DNA of 32,123 bases from Microcaldota archaeon (lineage in GTDB: Archaea > Micrarchaeota > Micrarchaeia > Micrarchaeales > CABMGC01): the NCBI GenBank assembly GCA_030040265.1, contig JASHUB010000009.1, positions 1 through 32,123 on the forward strand, written 5' to 3'. Positions 17,777-26,063 of the stretch are shown here, piece after piece (the stretch's first letter is position 1; each line of letters starts with the position of its first letter). A model generated the notes under the pieces. The model was not told the DNA's origin. It did no database searches and worked only from the letters and a program-made list of their open reading frames with translations. A program made the translations under genes and the position numbers.

Positions 17777-19917
17777 GCGTAAACACCCACGTCGTATGCC
17801 CGAGACGCTCCGGGATAGCTGGCTACAGGAATGCCGACCGTTGCGGACGCCTTGCTCACCTCGAACGAGTTGATGAGTCCGCCTGGAAGGTAGTTCGCAC
17901 CTATTGCATCGACACCGCCGTACACGTAGCCCGTGTAGTTGTACGGGCCGAAGTCGTCGGCGCCGCCCTCCATCGGATACCACGCTAGCGCGCCGCTTAT
18001 CGGAGCGCCCTGGAGCCCGTTCTGGTAGACCTCCTCGACTTGAGGTCCGGTCAGTGCTGTGCCGTATATCTGGACGTTGGCCATCCTGCCCGAATATGAG
18101 TCTGCGGACGGCAACGTGTTGAACGCGCCCAGATACATGCCGCCCCGCGCTCTGGGCAGAACCGGGAGCGTGTTCGAGCTTTCCACGAGCGCGCCGTCAA
18201 CGTATATCGATATGGTGCCGGTTATGTAGTTGTAAGTGCCAACAACGTTTTGCCACTTGTTTGACGATACTGTGGCGCTGACATTATGCCTTGGCACCGT
18301 CCCGTCATTGCTGAAGAGCAGCCTTTGCGATGCCTGTTCCACCATGTATGGGCAGCCGCTGCCTGAGCAGTTCTCCGCCATTATGGTGTTGTTGAGCCCC
18401 TGCCAGGAGTTCGGGTCTATCCACAGCGACCACGAATAAGCGTTGGTCTCGGCGTTGCTGCTGTTGCCCAGGAACACCAGCCCCTTTGCGCCGGTGAAGT
18501 TGTCGACCGCAAGGCCAGGGGCGAACGTCCCGTTGATGAAGACGCTGTAATTATACATGGGAACCACGCCGTTGACCAGCGCCGTGGCGCAGCTTCCCTG
18601 GCCGTTGAGATACAGGGACACTGCAGCGGATAGGACGCTGTCGCTGCTGCTCGCGGGGCATGCGCCGTATGCGGTTATGAACTGGTTGGATGGTACGTAT
18701 AGGTTGCCGTATGCGATCGACATGTTTGGCGAAGCGATACTGTACGGATAGTTGGTTGTCCACAGCACCGCGCCATTGTTGATGTTCTGCGCCACAAGCC
18801 ATCCGCCGGACCAGAGCGAGTACACTATCGAGCCGCCTATCACCGGGGTCGATGCGGGATACGCTGCCCCAAGAGACGGAGGCATCGTCCTTGACCACAG
18901 TTGAATTCCGGATGGTGTATAGGCGGACATCGACGACGTTCCTTGGTAGACTATCAGACCGCTTCCCGTGGCAACTCCTGTGACCGGGCTTGTCGTTGCC
19001 TGCGGGAACGAGCCGAAGTTGCTTCCGTTGAGCGATACCCCGTCTGCAGCAGTGCCGTTTCCGAACACTATTGTGCCGCCGATTCCGGCTATGCTTGATG
19101 ACATCCCGGTGTATCCGACTGGTGCGAAGAGCTCGGCCGCGTTGCCGCCGCTCGCGCCTATCGCGGTGATCGTGCCGGACGTCCTGACAGCGACGGCACC
19201 CTGCACTATTGCTATGTCAGTCGGTACCGCGCCAACATCGACATGCCATTCCACCGTGCCGTTGGAGGCGAAGAGACCATACACGAAGTGGTTGGCACCT
19301 CCCAGTATCACCTGGTCGCCATACACTAAGATAGGTGTGGTGACGAGAGTCGAGCCGGGTATGCCTGCGCTCCAGACTAACGAGCCGTTGAGCGCGCTCA
19401 CGGCTGTGACGTTTGTGGTGTTCGCATATATGATCATGCCTGAATATAGGGCCGGCTCAGATGCGACTACGCTGGGCATATCGATAGCCCAAGCGAGCGT
19501 GCCGAACGTGCCGTTCAGGGCATAGAGTGCGCCTGACGTTGCAAAGTATACATCACCGTAGCCGGCCACCGCACCGCTTATCGGAGCCTGCAACAGAGAA
19601 TACTGGTATGCTACGCTTGGATTTTCGGGACCGGCAGGGGAGTCGCCGGTGTGCGCCGCGTTCTGCCCGAGCTGCGGCCACGTCTCGTTTGCAGCGATAC
19701 CTTTTGCGAGCATCGCAGCGGCGACGTGGCTGGAAGACAGAGTGCCGACACCCGTTCCGAGAAGGCTGTCCAGTATCGACTGCGTGCTTGTGTAACTGAG
19801 CAACGCAGGAGTTGGCGCCTGGTATGTGAAGTACAGGAGTATCGATATCCCTGCTGTCGCTATCACGAGGGCGAATATGGAGTCTAGAGTGAACACTATC
19901 CCCTTCATCTCAGCCAC
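17767..19917 (-). CDS. pilin-like protein with PQQ-type beta-propeller and C-terminal LamG-like domain
   Basis: MAEMKGIVFTLDSIFALVIATAGISILLYF, then repeats such as GYGDVYFATSGALYALNGTFGTLAWAID and ALNGSLVWSAGIPGSTLVTTPILVYGDQVILGG; LamG-like C-terminus SWSLWIDPNSW...ANVQIYGTALTGPQVEEVYQNG. Confidence 0.8.
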   Translation of the reverse strand: MAEMKGIVFTLDSIFALVIATAGISILLYFTYQAPTPALLSYTSTQSILDSLLGTGVGTLSSSHVAAAMLAKGIAANETWPQLGQNAAHTGDSPAGPENPSVAYQYSLLQAPISGAVAGYGDVYFATSGALYALNGTFGTLAWAIDMPSVVASEPALYSGMIIYANTTNVTAVSALNGSLVWSAGIPGSTLVTTPILVYGDQVILGGANHFVYGLFASNGTVEWHVDVGAVPTDIAIVQGAVAVRTSGTITAIGASGGNAAELFAPVGYTGMSSSIAGIGGTIVFGNGTAADGVSLNGSNFGSFPQATTSPVTGVATGSGLIVYQGTSSMSAYTPSGIQLWSRTMPPSLGAAYPASTPVIGGSIVYSLWSGGWLVAQNINNGAVLWTTNYPYSIASPNMSIAYGNLYVPSNQFITAYGACPASSSDSVLSAAVSLYLNGQGSCATALVNGVVPMYNYSVFINGTFAPGLAVDNFTGAKGLVFLGNSSNAETNAYSWSLWIDPNSWQGLNNTIMAENCSGSGCPYMVEQASQRLLFSNDGTVPRHNVSATVSSNKWQNVVGTYNYITGTISIYVDGALVESSNTLPVLPRARGGMYLGAFNTLPSADSYSGRMANVQIYGTALTGPQVEEVYQNGLQGAPISGALAWYPMEGGADDFGPYNYTGYVYGGVDAIGANYLPGGLINSFEVSKASATVGIPVASYPGASRAYDVGVYAWR

Positions 19918-20437
19918 CGCTTATCGTGGAGTTCGTCCACACCTCTACCACCACCTGCACGGGTTCGCCGTTGAGCACCGCGCTCTCCGATGCTGACTGC
20001 ACGGATGTAGCGCCGTTCGCGGTCGGCGATAGCCCCATGCTTATGTCAGTGTTGTTCCCTTTTATCAATATGAAGTAATCGAACCCGATGCCGAGAAGCG
20101 CTTTTGTCGCCTGGTAGTTGTGGTTCGACATCGATTCGAGCGTCGCAATCTTCTCGGGCGAGAGCACGCTGCCCCCCTGTGCGAGGCCTGCGCCAATGCC
20201 CGTCCAGCTAGAGGCGTTGGACGCCGAGACCTGGCCCTCCCAGTTGGCGGGCGACCCGGCGGTCAGCAGCCTTGATGCAAGCGACAGAGTCTGCAGCTGC
20301 ATGTCCTGCACCCCCGCGTTGCTCGCAAGCGAGAGCTGGCCGTTTATGCTGGACCAGACTGCGACGAGTATCACCATCGTGATGCTGAACAGTATCATCG
20401 CGAATATGATGTCGAAAGACCAGAACTGCGCCTTCAT
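19910..20437 (-). CDS. small pilin-like protein
   Basis: MKAQFWSFDIIFAMILFSITMVILVAVW N-terminal hydrophobic helix, 175 aa; overlaps both neighbouring genes by a few nt. Confidence 0.75.
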   Translation of the reverse strand: MKAQFWSFDIIFAMILFSITMVILVAVWSSINGQLSLASNAGVQDMQLQTLSLASRLLTAGSPANWEGQVSASNASSWTGIGAGLAQGGSVLSPEKIATLESMSNHNYQATKALLGIGFDYFILIKGNNTDISMGLSPTANGATSVQSASESAVLNGEPVQVVVEVWTNSTISGG

Positions 20438-23214
20438 GGAGAAACACCCAATGCGACAGGCTTCGACGCTACAGGAGGCGTGCCTGCCTGGTAGGCCTGC
20501 TCAACCTGCACCTGGCTGAGCGCCGCGTCGTATACCCTAACATCAGCTATCGTGCCGTTGAACGACGGCGTGCCGCCCAGCACCAGCTGATCGGAGTTCG
20601 TTGCCGGGTTCGGCAGCCCTGTGTAGTTGCCCGTCTGCTGCCCGTTCACGTACCACGTGGCAGTCCCCGAATTGAACACGAGGGTCGCGAACGCCCATGT
20701 CTGAGCTGGAATCGCAGAGCTGTTTATGTCGTTGTGCACGGCGCTGCTCGAGTCCACGTATTCGAACGTGAGCGGAGTTCCCTGCGCGCTTCCCGCGGAG
20801 CACGCGCCTCCCTTGGTCTGCGAGTAGATGCACATCGCAGATGTGCAGGAGCTCTTCGCGAGTATGACGTCGCAAGAAGCCATCTGCGCGTCCTTGTAGA
20901 CCCAGAACGAGATCGTGAAGCTGCTCCCTAGGTCGAGCGGTCCTGAGCTATCGACGGTTATGTTGCCGTTGTTAGCGGCGTAGTCGCTGAAAGATGCGCC
21001 GTACTGGCCGTTGGAGTTGAGCAGGGACGGAGTCACCGGCTCCTGCTGCGAGTATGCCACCGCAGAGGCGGTGCCGTTGTTCCCGTTGCCGCTGAAGTCC
21101 TGTGTGTTGCCCTCGAGAGGGTACCATAGCAGGAGCTGCGAGTTCGGCACAGGAGTGCCGGTCGTCCCGGACCGGTATATCCCGTAGATCTGCGACGGGG
21201 TGAGGGACGCGTTGTATAGCTGCACGTTGGCCATCGAGCCGTTGAATGCGCCTATCCCGAACAGGGACTTTGCGAGCGAGAATCCCGTTAGAGAGTATGG
21301 TGGCGCTGCTACCGGAGAGATTGTGTACGCCGGCGAGCCGTCCACGTAGAACGATGCTGTCCCGCTGTCCAGCGATACCGCCAGGAACGTCCATCCCGTC
21401 CCAACGCCATATCCTGGATAGATGTTTGGCCCGACGCCTATCTGCTCGTCGCCAGTGCCTGGCGCAGCGCCCAGGCCGTTGCCGTTCGTGAGGAACAGCT
21501 CGAACGGGTTCGTGCCGCTCGCGTTCGCGACGGTGTAGCCGCTGGAGCTTGTCATCTGCGACAGGCTGCTGGCGTTGACCCACATCGTCAGCGTGAGCGC
21601 GTCGGTCTGCACCCTGAGCCGCGATGATACGCTGCTGCTCGTCCCGTTGAAACCGGCAGTCAGTATCGATGCCTGGTTGACCGTGCCGTTCTGCAGGAGT
21701 TGCGAGGGTGCAACACCTCCGTAGATCGTGCCGTTGTCGCCGTTGATGCTGTAGTCATTGGCATTTCCATCGAGCGGCCACCATCCCGCAATGCTGCTGC
21801 TGCCTATCGGCGAGCTCGCGATGCCTTGTTGGTAGAGCAGCTGCACATCGCCAGGCGAAAGCACCGAGTCGTAGACCTGGACGTTCGCCAGCTTCCCATC
21901 GAAGTGGCCCCCGGTGAGCGACGCGTTGTTGATTCCGCTGAATAGAAGGTTGTTCATGTCTGGGATGACCGACGCGCCGTCCGTGTTGCCAGTGCCTACA
22001 AGGACACCGTCAACGTATAGGTCGAGCTCGCCGGACGATGCGTTGAAAATCCCGGTGAGCATGTACCACCTGTTGAGCTGCGGCGTGGCGTTCGTTGCGA
22101 GCGCTGTCGGTATAGTGTTCGCGTCGACCGACCAGTAAAGGTAGCCGTTGTCGCCGTATTCGAACCACCACATACCCGGATATCCGTGTCCGACTATCAC
22201 GCTGGTCGCGCCGCTTGCCGGATTCGGCACAGACGCCCCGTCGCGGCCGTTGCCGTATAGCGCTGGGTTGAACCAGAGGTTCACCGTGACGGTGCCCGAG
22301 TTCAGCGCAGCGGAGTTCGGTATCGAGACGTAGCCGCTCTGCCCGTCGAAGGACATCGCATAGTCGGGCTGCGACCAGGACACAAGGCCGTTGAATTGGC
22401 CATCGTTCCCGTTGCCGCTCAGGTCTGGGGCTGCGTTGCCCTGCCCTATGTTCAGCGGCCACCATCCGACAAGGCTGCTCTGCGCGCTTGCGTTGCCGTT
22501 GTATGCGGTCGCCTTCACGACCGCGTAACCGCCGTTGCCCTGGCTTTGGAGGTACGCGGCGGCGACGCCATTTGAATCTGTGAAGCTCGCTGTTGAGATC
22601 CCGTTAGTGCCGAACGACCCGAGAGTCGTGGCGAAGCCGACGAGCGCTCCGGATATGGGCTCTCCGGCCGCGTTGGTGACTTTTGCGGATATCGCCATGG
22701 TGTTGTTCAACCCTGAATTGGATACGGACTGCGCGGACAGCGATACCGATGCCGGTACGTCGCTGCCGAAGCGGCACGACAGGTCGACGCATATGGTTCC
22801 GAACGAGTTCTGCACAGTGATGCTGCCGTTCGCTATCGGTATCGAGTATGCACCGAGCGTGAAGTACGCCGGGTCTGACGCGACCTCTGCGACGGAGCTG
22901 TACGCGATGGCCTGCACTATCTGCTTGCCTGTCACGGCCTGTATGACGACTATGCCGCCTTTGGTTATGCTGATGTTGTACTTGAGCGCTCCGATGCTTG
23001 AGGGGATGAAGAAACGCGACTGGTAGCCGTTGCCTGACTGCTGCGCGGTGCTCAGCTGGAGGGCTATCTGCTGCGCTGTCGCCTGGAGCTGGTCCAGCGT
23101 CTCTCCGGTCTCGACTATCGCGCGCTGGTTCGCGATCAGGGCGAAAGTGAAGATGAAGACTATCAGGACGAACGAGAAGATGAGCATGAACTCGAGCGAA
23201 AGTTGCAGCTTCAT
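20434..23214 (-). CDS. giant pilin-like adhesin with Ig-like (Big_1-type) and three LamG-like domains
   Basis: Likely start MKLQLSLEFMLIFSFVLIVFIFTFALIANQ; AKVTNAAGEPISGALVGFATTLGSFG...TDSNGVAAAYLQS (invasin-like); SLVGWWPLN..., SIAGWWPLDGNANDYS..., LLLWYPLEGNTQDFSGNGNNG. Confidence 0.82.
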   Translation of the reverse strand: MKLQLSLEFMLIFSFVLIVFIFTFALIANQRAIVETGETLDQLQATAQQIALQLSTAQQSGNGYQSRFFIPSSIGALKYNISITKGGIVVIQAVTGKQIVQAIAYSSVAEVASDPAYFTLGAYSIPIANGSITVQNSFGTICVDLSCRFGSDVPASVSLSAQSVSNSGLNNTMAISAKVTNAAGEPISGALVGFATTLGSFGTNGISTASFTDSNGVAAAYLQSQGNGGYAVVKATAYNGNASAQSSLVGWWPLNIGQGNAAPDLSGNGNDGQFNGLVSWSQPDYAMSFDGQSGYVSIPNSAALNSGTVTVNLWFNPALYGNGRDGASVPNPASGATSVIVGHGYPGMWWFEYGDNGYLYWSVDANTIPTALATNATPQLNRWYMLTGIFNASSGELDLYVDGVLVGTGNTDGASVIPDMNNLLFSGINNASLTGGHFDGKLANVQVYDSVLSPGDVQLLYQQGIASSPIGSSSIAGWWPLDGNANDYSINGDNGTIYGGVAPSQLLQNGTVNQASILTAGFNGTSSSVSSRLRVQTDALTLTMWVNASSLSQMTSSSGYTVANASGTNPFELFLTNGNGLGAAPGTGDEQIGVGPNIYPGYGVGTGWTFLAVSLDSGTASFYVDGSPAYTISPVAAPPYSLTGFSLAKSLFGIGAFNGSMANVQLYNASLTPSQIYGIYRSGTTGTPVPNSQLLLWYPLEGNTQDFSGNGNNGTASAVAYSQQEPVTPSLLNSNGQYGASFSDYAANNGNITVDSSGPLDLGSSFTISFWVYKDAQMASCDVILAKSSCTSAMCIYSQTKGGACSAGSAQGTPLTFEYVDSSSAVHNDINSSAIPAQTWAFATLVFNSGTATWYVNGQQTGNYTGLPNPATNSDQLVLGGTPSFNGTIADVRVYDAALSQVQVEQAYQAGTPPVASKPVALGVSP

Positions 23215-23225
23215 CCAAAAACCCC

Positions 23226-23702
23226 TCAAGTGATAAGCGACATGTAGACGCACGGCACAGGCGCCCCGTTCTGGCACGTCGGCTCGGCGGTTACGTTTAT
23301 CAGATACGTTCCCGATGCCGTTATGCCGCCTAGGTCACCGCTTACGTTGACCGGCGTGTAGGCCGTGATGTAGCTAGGCCCCACAGGTGATCTTATCACG
23401 AATATGACCTCGTGCCCTGGCTGGTTGTTGGAGTTGCCCACGTAGATGCTCTGCACGCCAGACGGCACCTGTATGGTTGCCTGCTCCTTTGCAGGGTATC
23501 CCTCACTGCCCACAAGAGTCGCGTAGCTGGAGAGCTTTGTCGCCGCCTGCTGCGCCTCGACCGAAGAGATGGTCGAGTTTGCGCTTGCGAGCTGGATGAA
23601 CGCGAGGACCACGAGCGGAAGCAGGACCGCGAGGCCCAGCGAAAGGGTCATAAGTAGCTCGAAGCTGGATTGCCCCTTCTTCCCGCCCCTCCGGTCATTC
23701 AT
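23226..23702 (-). CDS. class III prepilin-like protein
   Basis: MNDRRGGKKGQSSFELLMTLSLGLAVLLPLVVLAFIQLA: K-K-G-Q-S-x-F-E prepilin-peptidase-type signal followed by hydrophobic helix. Confidence 0.8.
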   Translation of the reverse strand: MNDRRGGKKGQSSFELLMTLSLGLAVLLPLVVLAFIQLASANSTISSVEAQQAATKLSSYATLVGSEGYPAKEQATIQVPSGVQSIYVGNSNNQPGHEVIFVIRSPVGPSYITAYTPVNVSGDLGGITASGTYLINVTAEPTCQNGAPVPCVYMSLIT

Positions 23703-24834
23703 ACAACTCATCGGTCTCCGGTCTCCTGTCAAGGGTGATGAGCTCCTTCTTGGCCTTGGCCTCTTCGTAAAGCTTGTCCGTTATGTCGCGCATTGCCTCG
23801 TCCAAGGAGTAGCCGAAAGCGGAGGCCGTTATGATACCCTTCCGCTCGAGTATCAGCTTCGCCTTGGCCTCGTAGTTCCTCTGTTTCATCCGCTTGACGT
23901 TCAGCGTTATCTTGTGCACCTGCAGGCGCTGGAACTTGTTGATCCTGTCTGCGAGGGCTGTTAGCGAATCGCGTATGTCGTCCTCGTACTCCCGGCTGTA
24001 GTCATCGAGTCCGGATATCCCCATCTCGACGCCTCCCGCCGGAGTGCCGGCAGACGCTGCGCCGAATACATCTGTTATCGTTATTATCCCTACGGTCTCG
24101 CCGCGCCTTGTGACAACGAGCGACGAGATGCCGTTCTCCACGAACGACCTTATCGCGTCGTCGATGGGCGACTTCAGGTCTATCGTGCGGATGTTAGTCT
24201 GGCAGACATCGAGCACTGTCGGGACTACGTCAGACCTGATGTTCCTGTTCTGCTTGCCGACGCGCTGGGTGAGCTTCGCTGTCTGCTGTATCAGGTTGGC
24301 ATAAGACAGTATGCCGACCGGCCTCTTCTTGTCGATGACGACCAGCCTGTTCACCTTGCTCTGCTTCATCACGTTCCTGGCCTGCGTCACGCTGGAATCT
24401 GAGGCTATCGCAATAACGGGAGATGACATTGCGTCCTCGACCTTGAACGTCGAGAGCCTGTGCAGCGAGAGTATCGCCTTGAGCACGGCGTCGCGCTTCA
24501 CTATCCTGTCGACCCTGCTGCCGCGCCTGAAAGGCAGCGCCTTCGTGGCGAACTCGTAGAAGTTGGATATCGTCTTGTCTATGGAAGTGCTCTTGTCCAG
24601 GACTGGAACTTTGTGCGCAAACTTGCCCAGAGGGTACTTCTCGTTCACCTTGAGGGCGCCCTTGTGCGCTATTGTCCTGTTGTCAACCACTCCGAAATAG
24701 TCATCGTCCTTGAGCACGATCACGGTGCCGTATTTCTTGATCTTTTCGAACGTCTGCTTCACGGGCGTCTTGTAATCGTAGAGCATCGTTTCCGAGAGAA
24801 ATTCATCAGGTACCGGTTCTGGGGCTATGGCCAT
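23695..24834 (-). CDS. four-CBS (two Bateman modules) protein with C-terminal HPF/RaiA-like domain
   Basis: CBS repeats (e.g. VEDAMSSPVIAIASDSSVTQARNVMKQSKVNRLVVIDKKRPVGILSYANL; GISSLVVTRRGETVGIITITDVF); C-terminus ALADRINKFQRLQVHKITLNVKRMKQRNYEAKAKLILERKGIITASAFGYSLDEAMRDITDKLYEEAKAKK resembles HPF. Confidence 0.8.
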   Translation of the reverse strand: MAIAPEPVPDEFLSETMLYDYKTPVKQTFEKIKKYGTVIVLKDDDYFGVVDNRTIAHKGALKVNEKYPLGKFAHKVPVLDKSTSIDKTISNFYEFATKALPFRRGSRVDRIVKRDAVLKAILSLHRLSTFKVEDAMSSPVIAIASDSSVTQARNVMKQSKVNRLVVIDKKRPVGILSYANLIQQTAKLTQRVGKQNRNIRSDVVPTVLDVCQTNIRTIDLKSPIDDAIRSFVENGISSLVVTRRGETVGIITITDVFGAASAGTPAGGVEMGISGLDDYSREYEDDIRDSLTALADRINKFQRLQVHKITLNVKRMKQRNYEAKAKLILERKGIITASAFGYSLDEAMRDITDKLYEEAKAKKELITLDRRPETDELYE

Positions 24835-24863
24835 GCAAATCGTATTATACGTATCAAAGAATA

Positions 24864-24871
24864 TTTATAAA
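24864..24871. promoter_or_regulatory. palindromic TATA box between divergent CBS-HPF operon and tRNA-Cys
   Basis: TTTATAAA; 30 nt from the CBS start codon (24834, minus) and 28 nt from the tRNA-Cys 5' end (24899, plus). Confidence 0.6.
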
Positions 24872-24898
24872 TACATAGAGCGACATTATCCTGCTTGC

Positions 24899-24969
24899 GC
24901 CAGGATGGCAGATCGGCTATGCGTCCGCCTGCAGAGCGGAAAAGAGGGGTTCAACTCCCTTTCCTGGCT
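24899..24969 (+). tRNA. tRNA-Cys (anticodon GCA)
   Basis: Acceptor GCCAGGA/TCCTGGC, anticodon arm TCCGC-CTGCAGA-GCGGA, T arm AGGGG-TTCAACT-CCCTT, discriminator T typical of tRNA-Cys; CCA not encoded. Confidence 0.93.
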
Positions 24970-24981
24970 AACGCTGATTGA

Positions 24982-26052
24982 ATGGACGCCCAAGACATCG
25001 CAGACTACAGGCTTTCGAACCAGCTGATACCTGCAACGGTATCCAGGACTCCCTCGCAGGTGGTCGCTTCGCTGGGCGCGCTTCAGGCGCAGGCGTACCA
25101 GGACTCTCTCTGGGCCGTTGGCCTGCGCTGCAAGGATGCGACACAGTCTGACGTTGAGGGTGCCGTGGCAGACAGAAGCATAGTCAGGACCTGGGCGATG
25201 CGCGGCACCTGGCACTTCGTCTCCCCTGGGGAGACGCGATGGTTCCTCAGTCTTTACCCAGAGGATGTCAATGTGCCGAGTTACATGCGGCGGGTCGGAC
25301 TCACCGAACCGTCCCTAAGGAAAGGTCTGGCTCTGATTCCGACGTTCTTCAAGAAGAACGGCCAGTTGACCTACGCTGAGATGGGCGATGCGCTTAAGGC
25401 GACGGGCATTCCGTCGTTCAAGGACACCATGGCACAGAGGCACGTGATAAGGAGGGCCGGTCGTATGGGAATAATCTGCTTCAGCGGGCACATTGGAAGG
25501 CAGCCTGCGTTCTCGCTGCTCGAAAGTCACGTTCCAAAATCCAAGCCGATGAGCAGGGCAGACGTCCTTGCCAGGTTCGCAGAGGTCTACTTCAAGAGCC
25601 ACGGCCCGGCCACGGATAGGGACTTCGCATGGTGGGCCGGAGTGAAGCTGTCGGATGCGAGGGCAGGGGTGAATGCAGCTTCATCGCATCTTTCAAGCGA
25701 CGAGTTCGCGGGGCAGACTTACTGGATGCCGAAGAACGCGAAGCGGGCCGCGCACAAGGCGGCTTACCTGCTGCCGTCGTTCGATGAGTACATAATTGCA
25801 TATCAGAACCGAGATGCCGTCCTTGAACCGAGACACGCGAAGAAGATAATCAACGGCAGCACCCTCCTGTTCCATCCGACGGTCGTGTTCGATGGAAAAG
25901 TGATAGGCGCGTGGAAGAGGGCGAATGCGAAAGGCGCAGTTCAGGTCTCGATAGATCCGTTCAACAGGCTGAGCGGAGTTGAGAAGGAGGCGATAGATGT
26001 TGCGGCCGAGCACTATGGCCGATTTCTTGGCATGAAAGTCAGCGTGAAGTGA
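24982..26052 (+). CDS. HTH_42/AlkZ-like winged-helix protein (putative DNA glycosylase)
   Basis: RLSNQLIPATVSRTPSQVVASLGALQAQAYQDSLWAVGLRCKDATQSDVEGAVADRSIVRTWAMRGTWHFVSPGETRWFLSL matches the AlkZ/YcaQ family pattern, with QAQ in the catalytic QxQ position. Confidence 0.85.
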   Translation: MDAQDIADYRLSNQLIPATVSRTPSQVVASLGALQAQAYQDSLWAVGLRCKDATQSDVEGAVADRSIVRTWAMRGTWHFVSPGETRWFLSLYPEDVNVPSYMRRVGLTEPSLRKGLALIPTFFKKNGQLTYAEMGDALKATGIPSFKDTMAQRHVIRRAGRMGIICFSGHIGRQPAFSLLESHVPKSKPMSRADVLARFAEVYFKSHGPATDRDFAWWAGVKLSDARAGVNAASSHLSSDEFAGQTYWMPKNAKRAAHKAAYLLPSFDEYIIAYQNRDAVLEPRHAKKIINGSTLLFHPTVVFDGKVIGAWKRANAKGAVQVSIDPFNRLSGVEKEAIDVAAEHYGRFLGMKVSVK

Positions 26053-26063
26053 TCGCTGCAGGT

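Noticed and set aside
17777-17983. N-terminal extension of the 929-aa LamG ORF
   Set aside because: Overlaps the preceding pilin/propeller gene and is Arg/Cys-rich; a hydrophobic pilin-type helix follows ATG at 17776, so that is the likely start. The same reasoning applies to 23215-23277 and 23703-23732.
15351-22475. Interspersed repeats considered as CRISPR or mobile element
   Set aside because: They are irregularly spaced, lie within coding frames and encode the LamG WWPL motif; no spacers, terminal repeats or transposase.
9704-24834. Archaellum (arl) operon
   Set aside because: ATPase and TadC/ArlJ-like genes are present, but no recognisable ArlH, ArlF/G or small archaellin array was seen; a pilus/adhesin system fits better.
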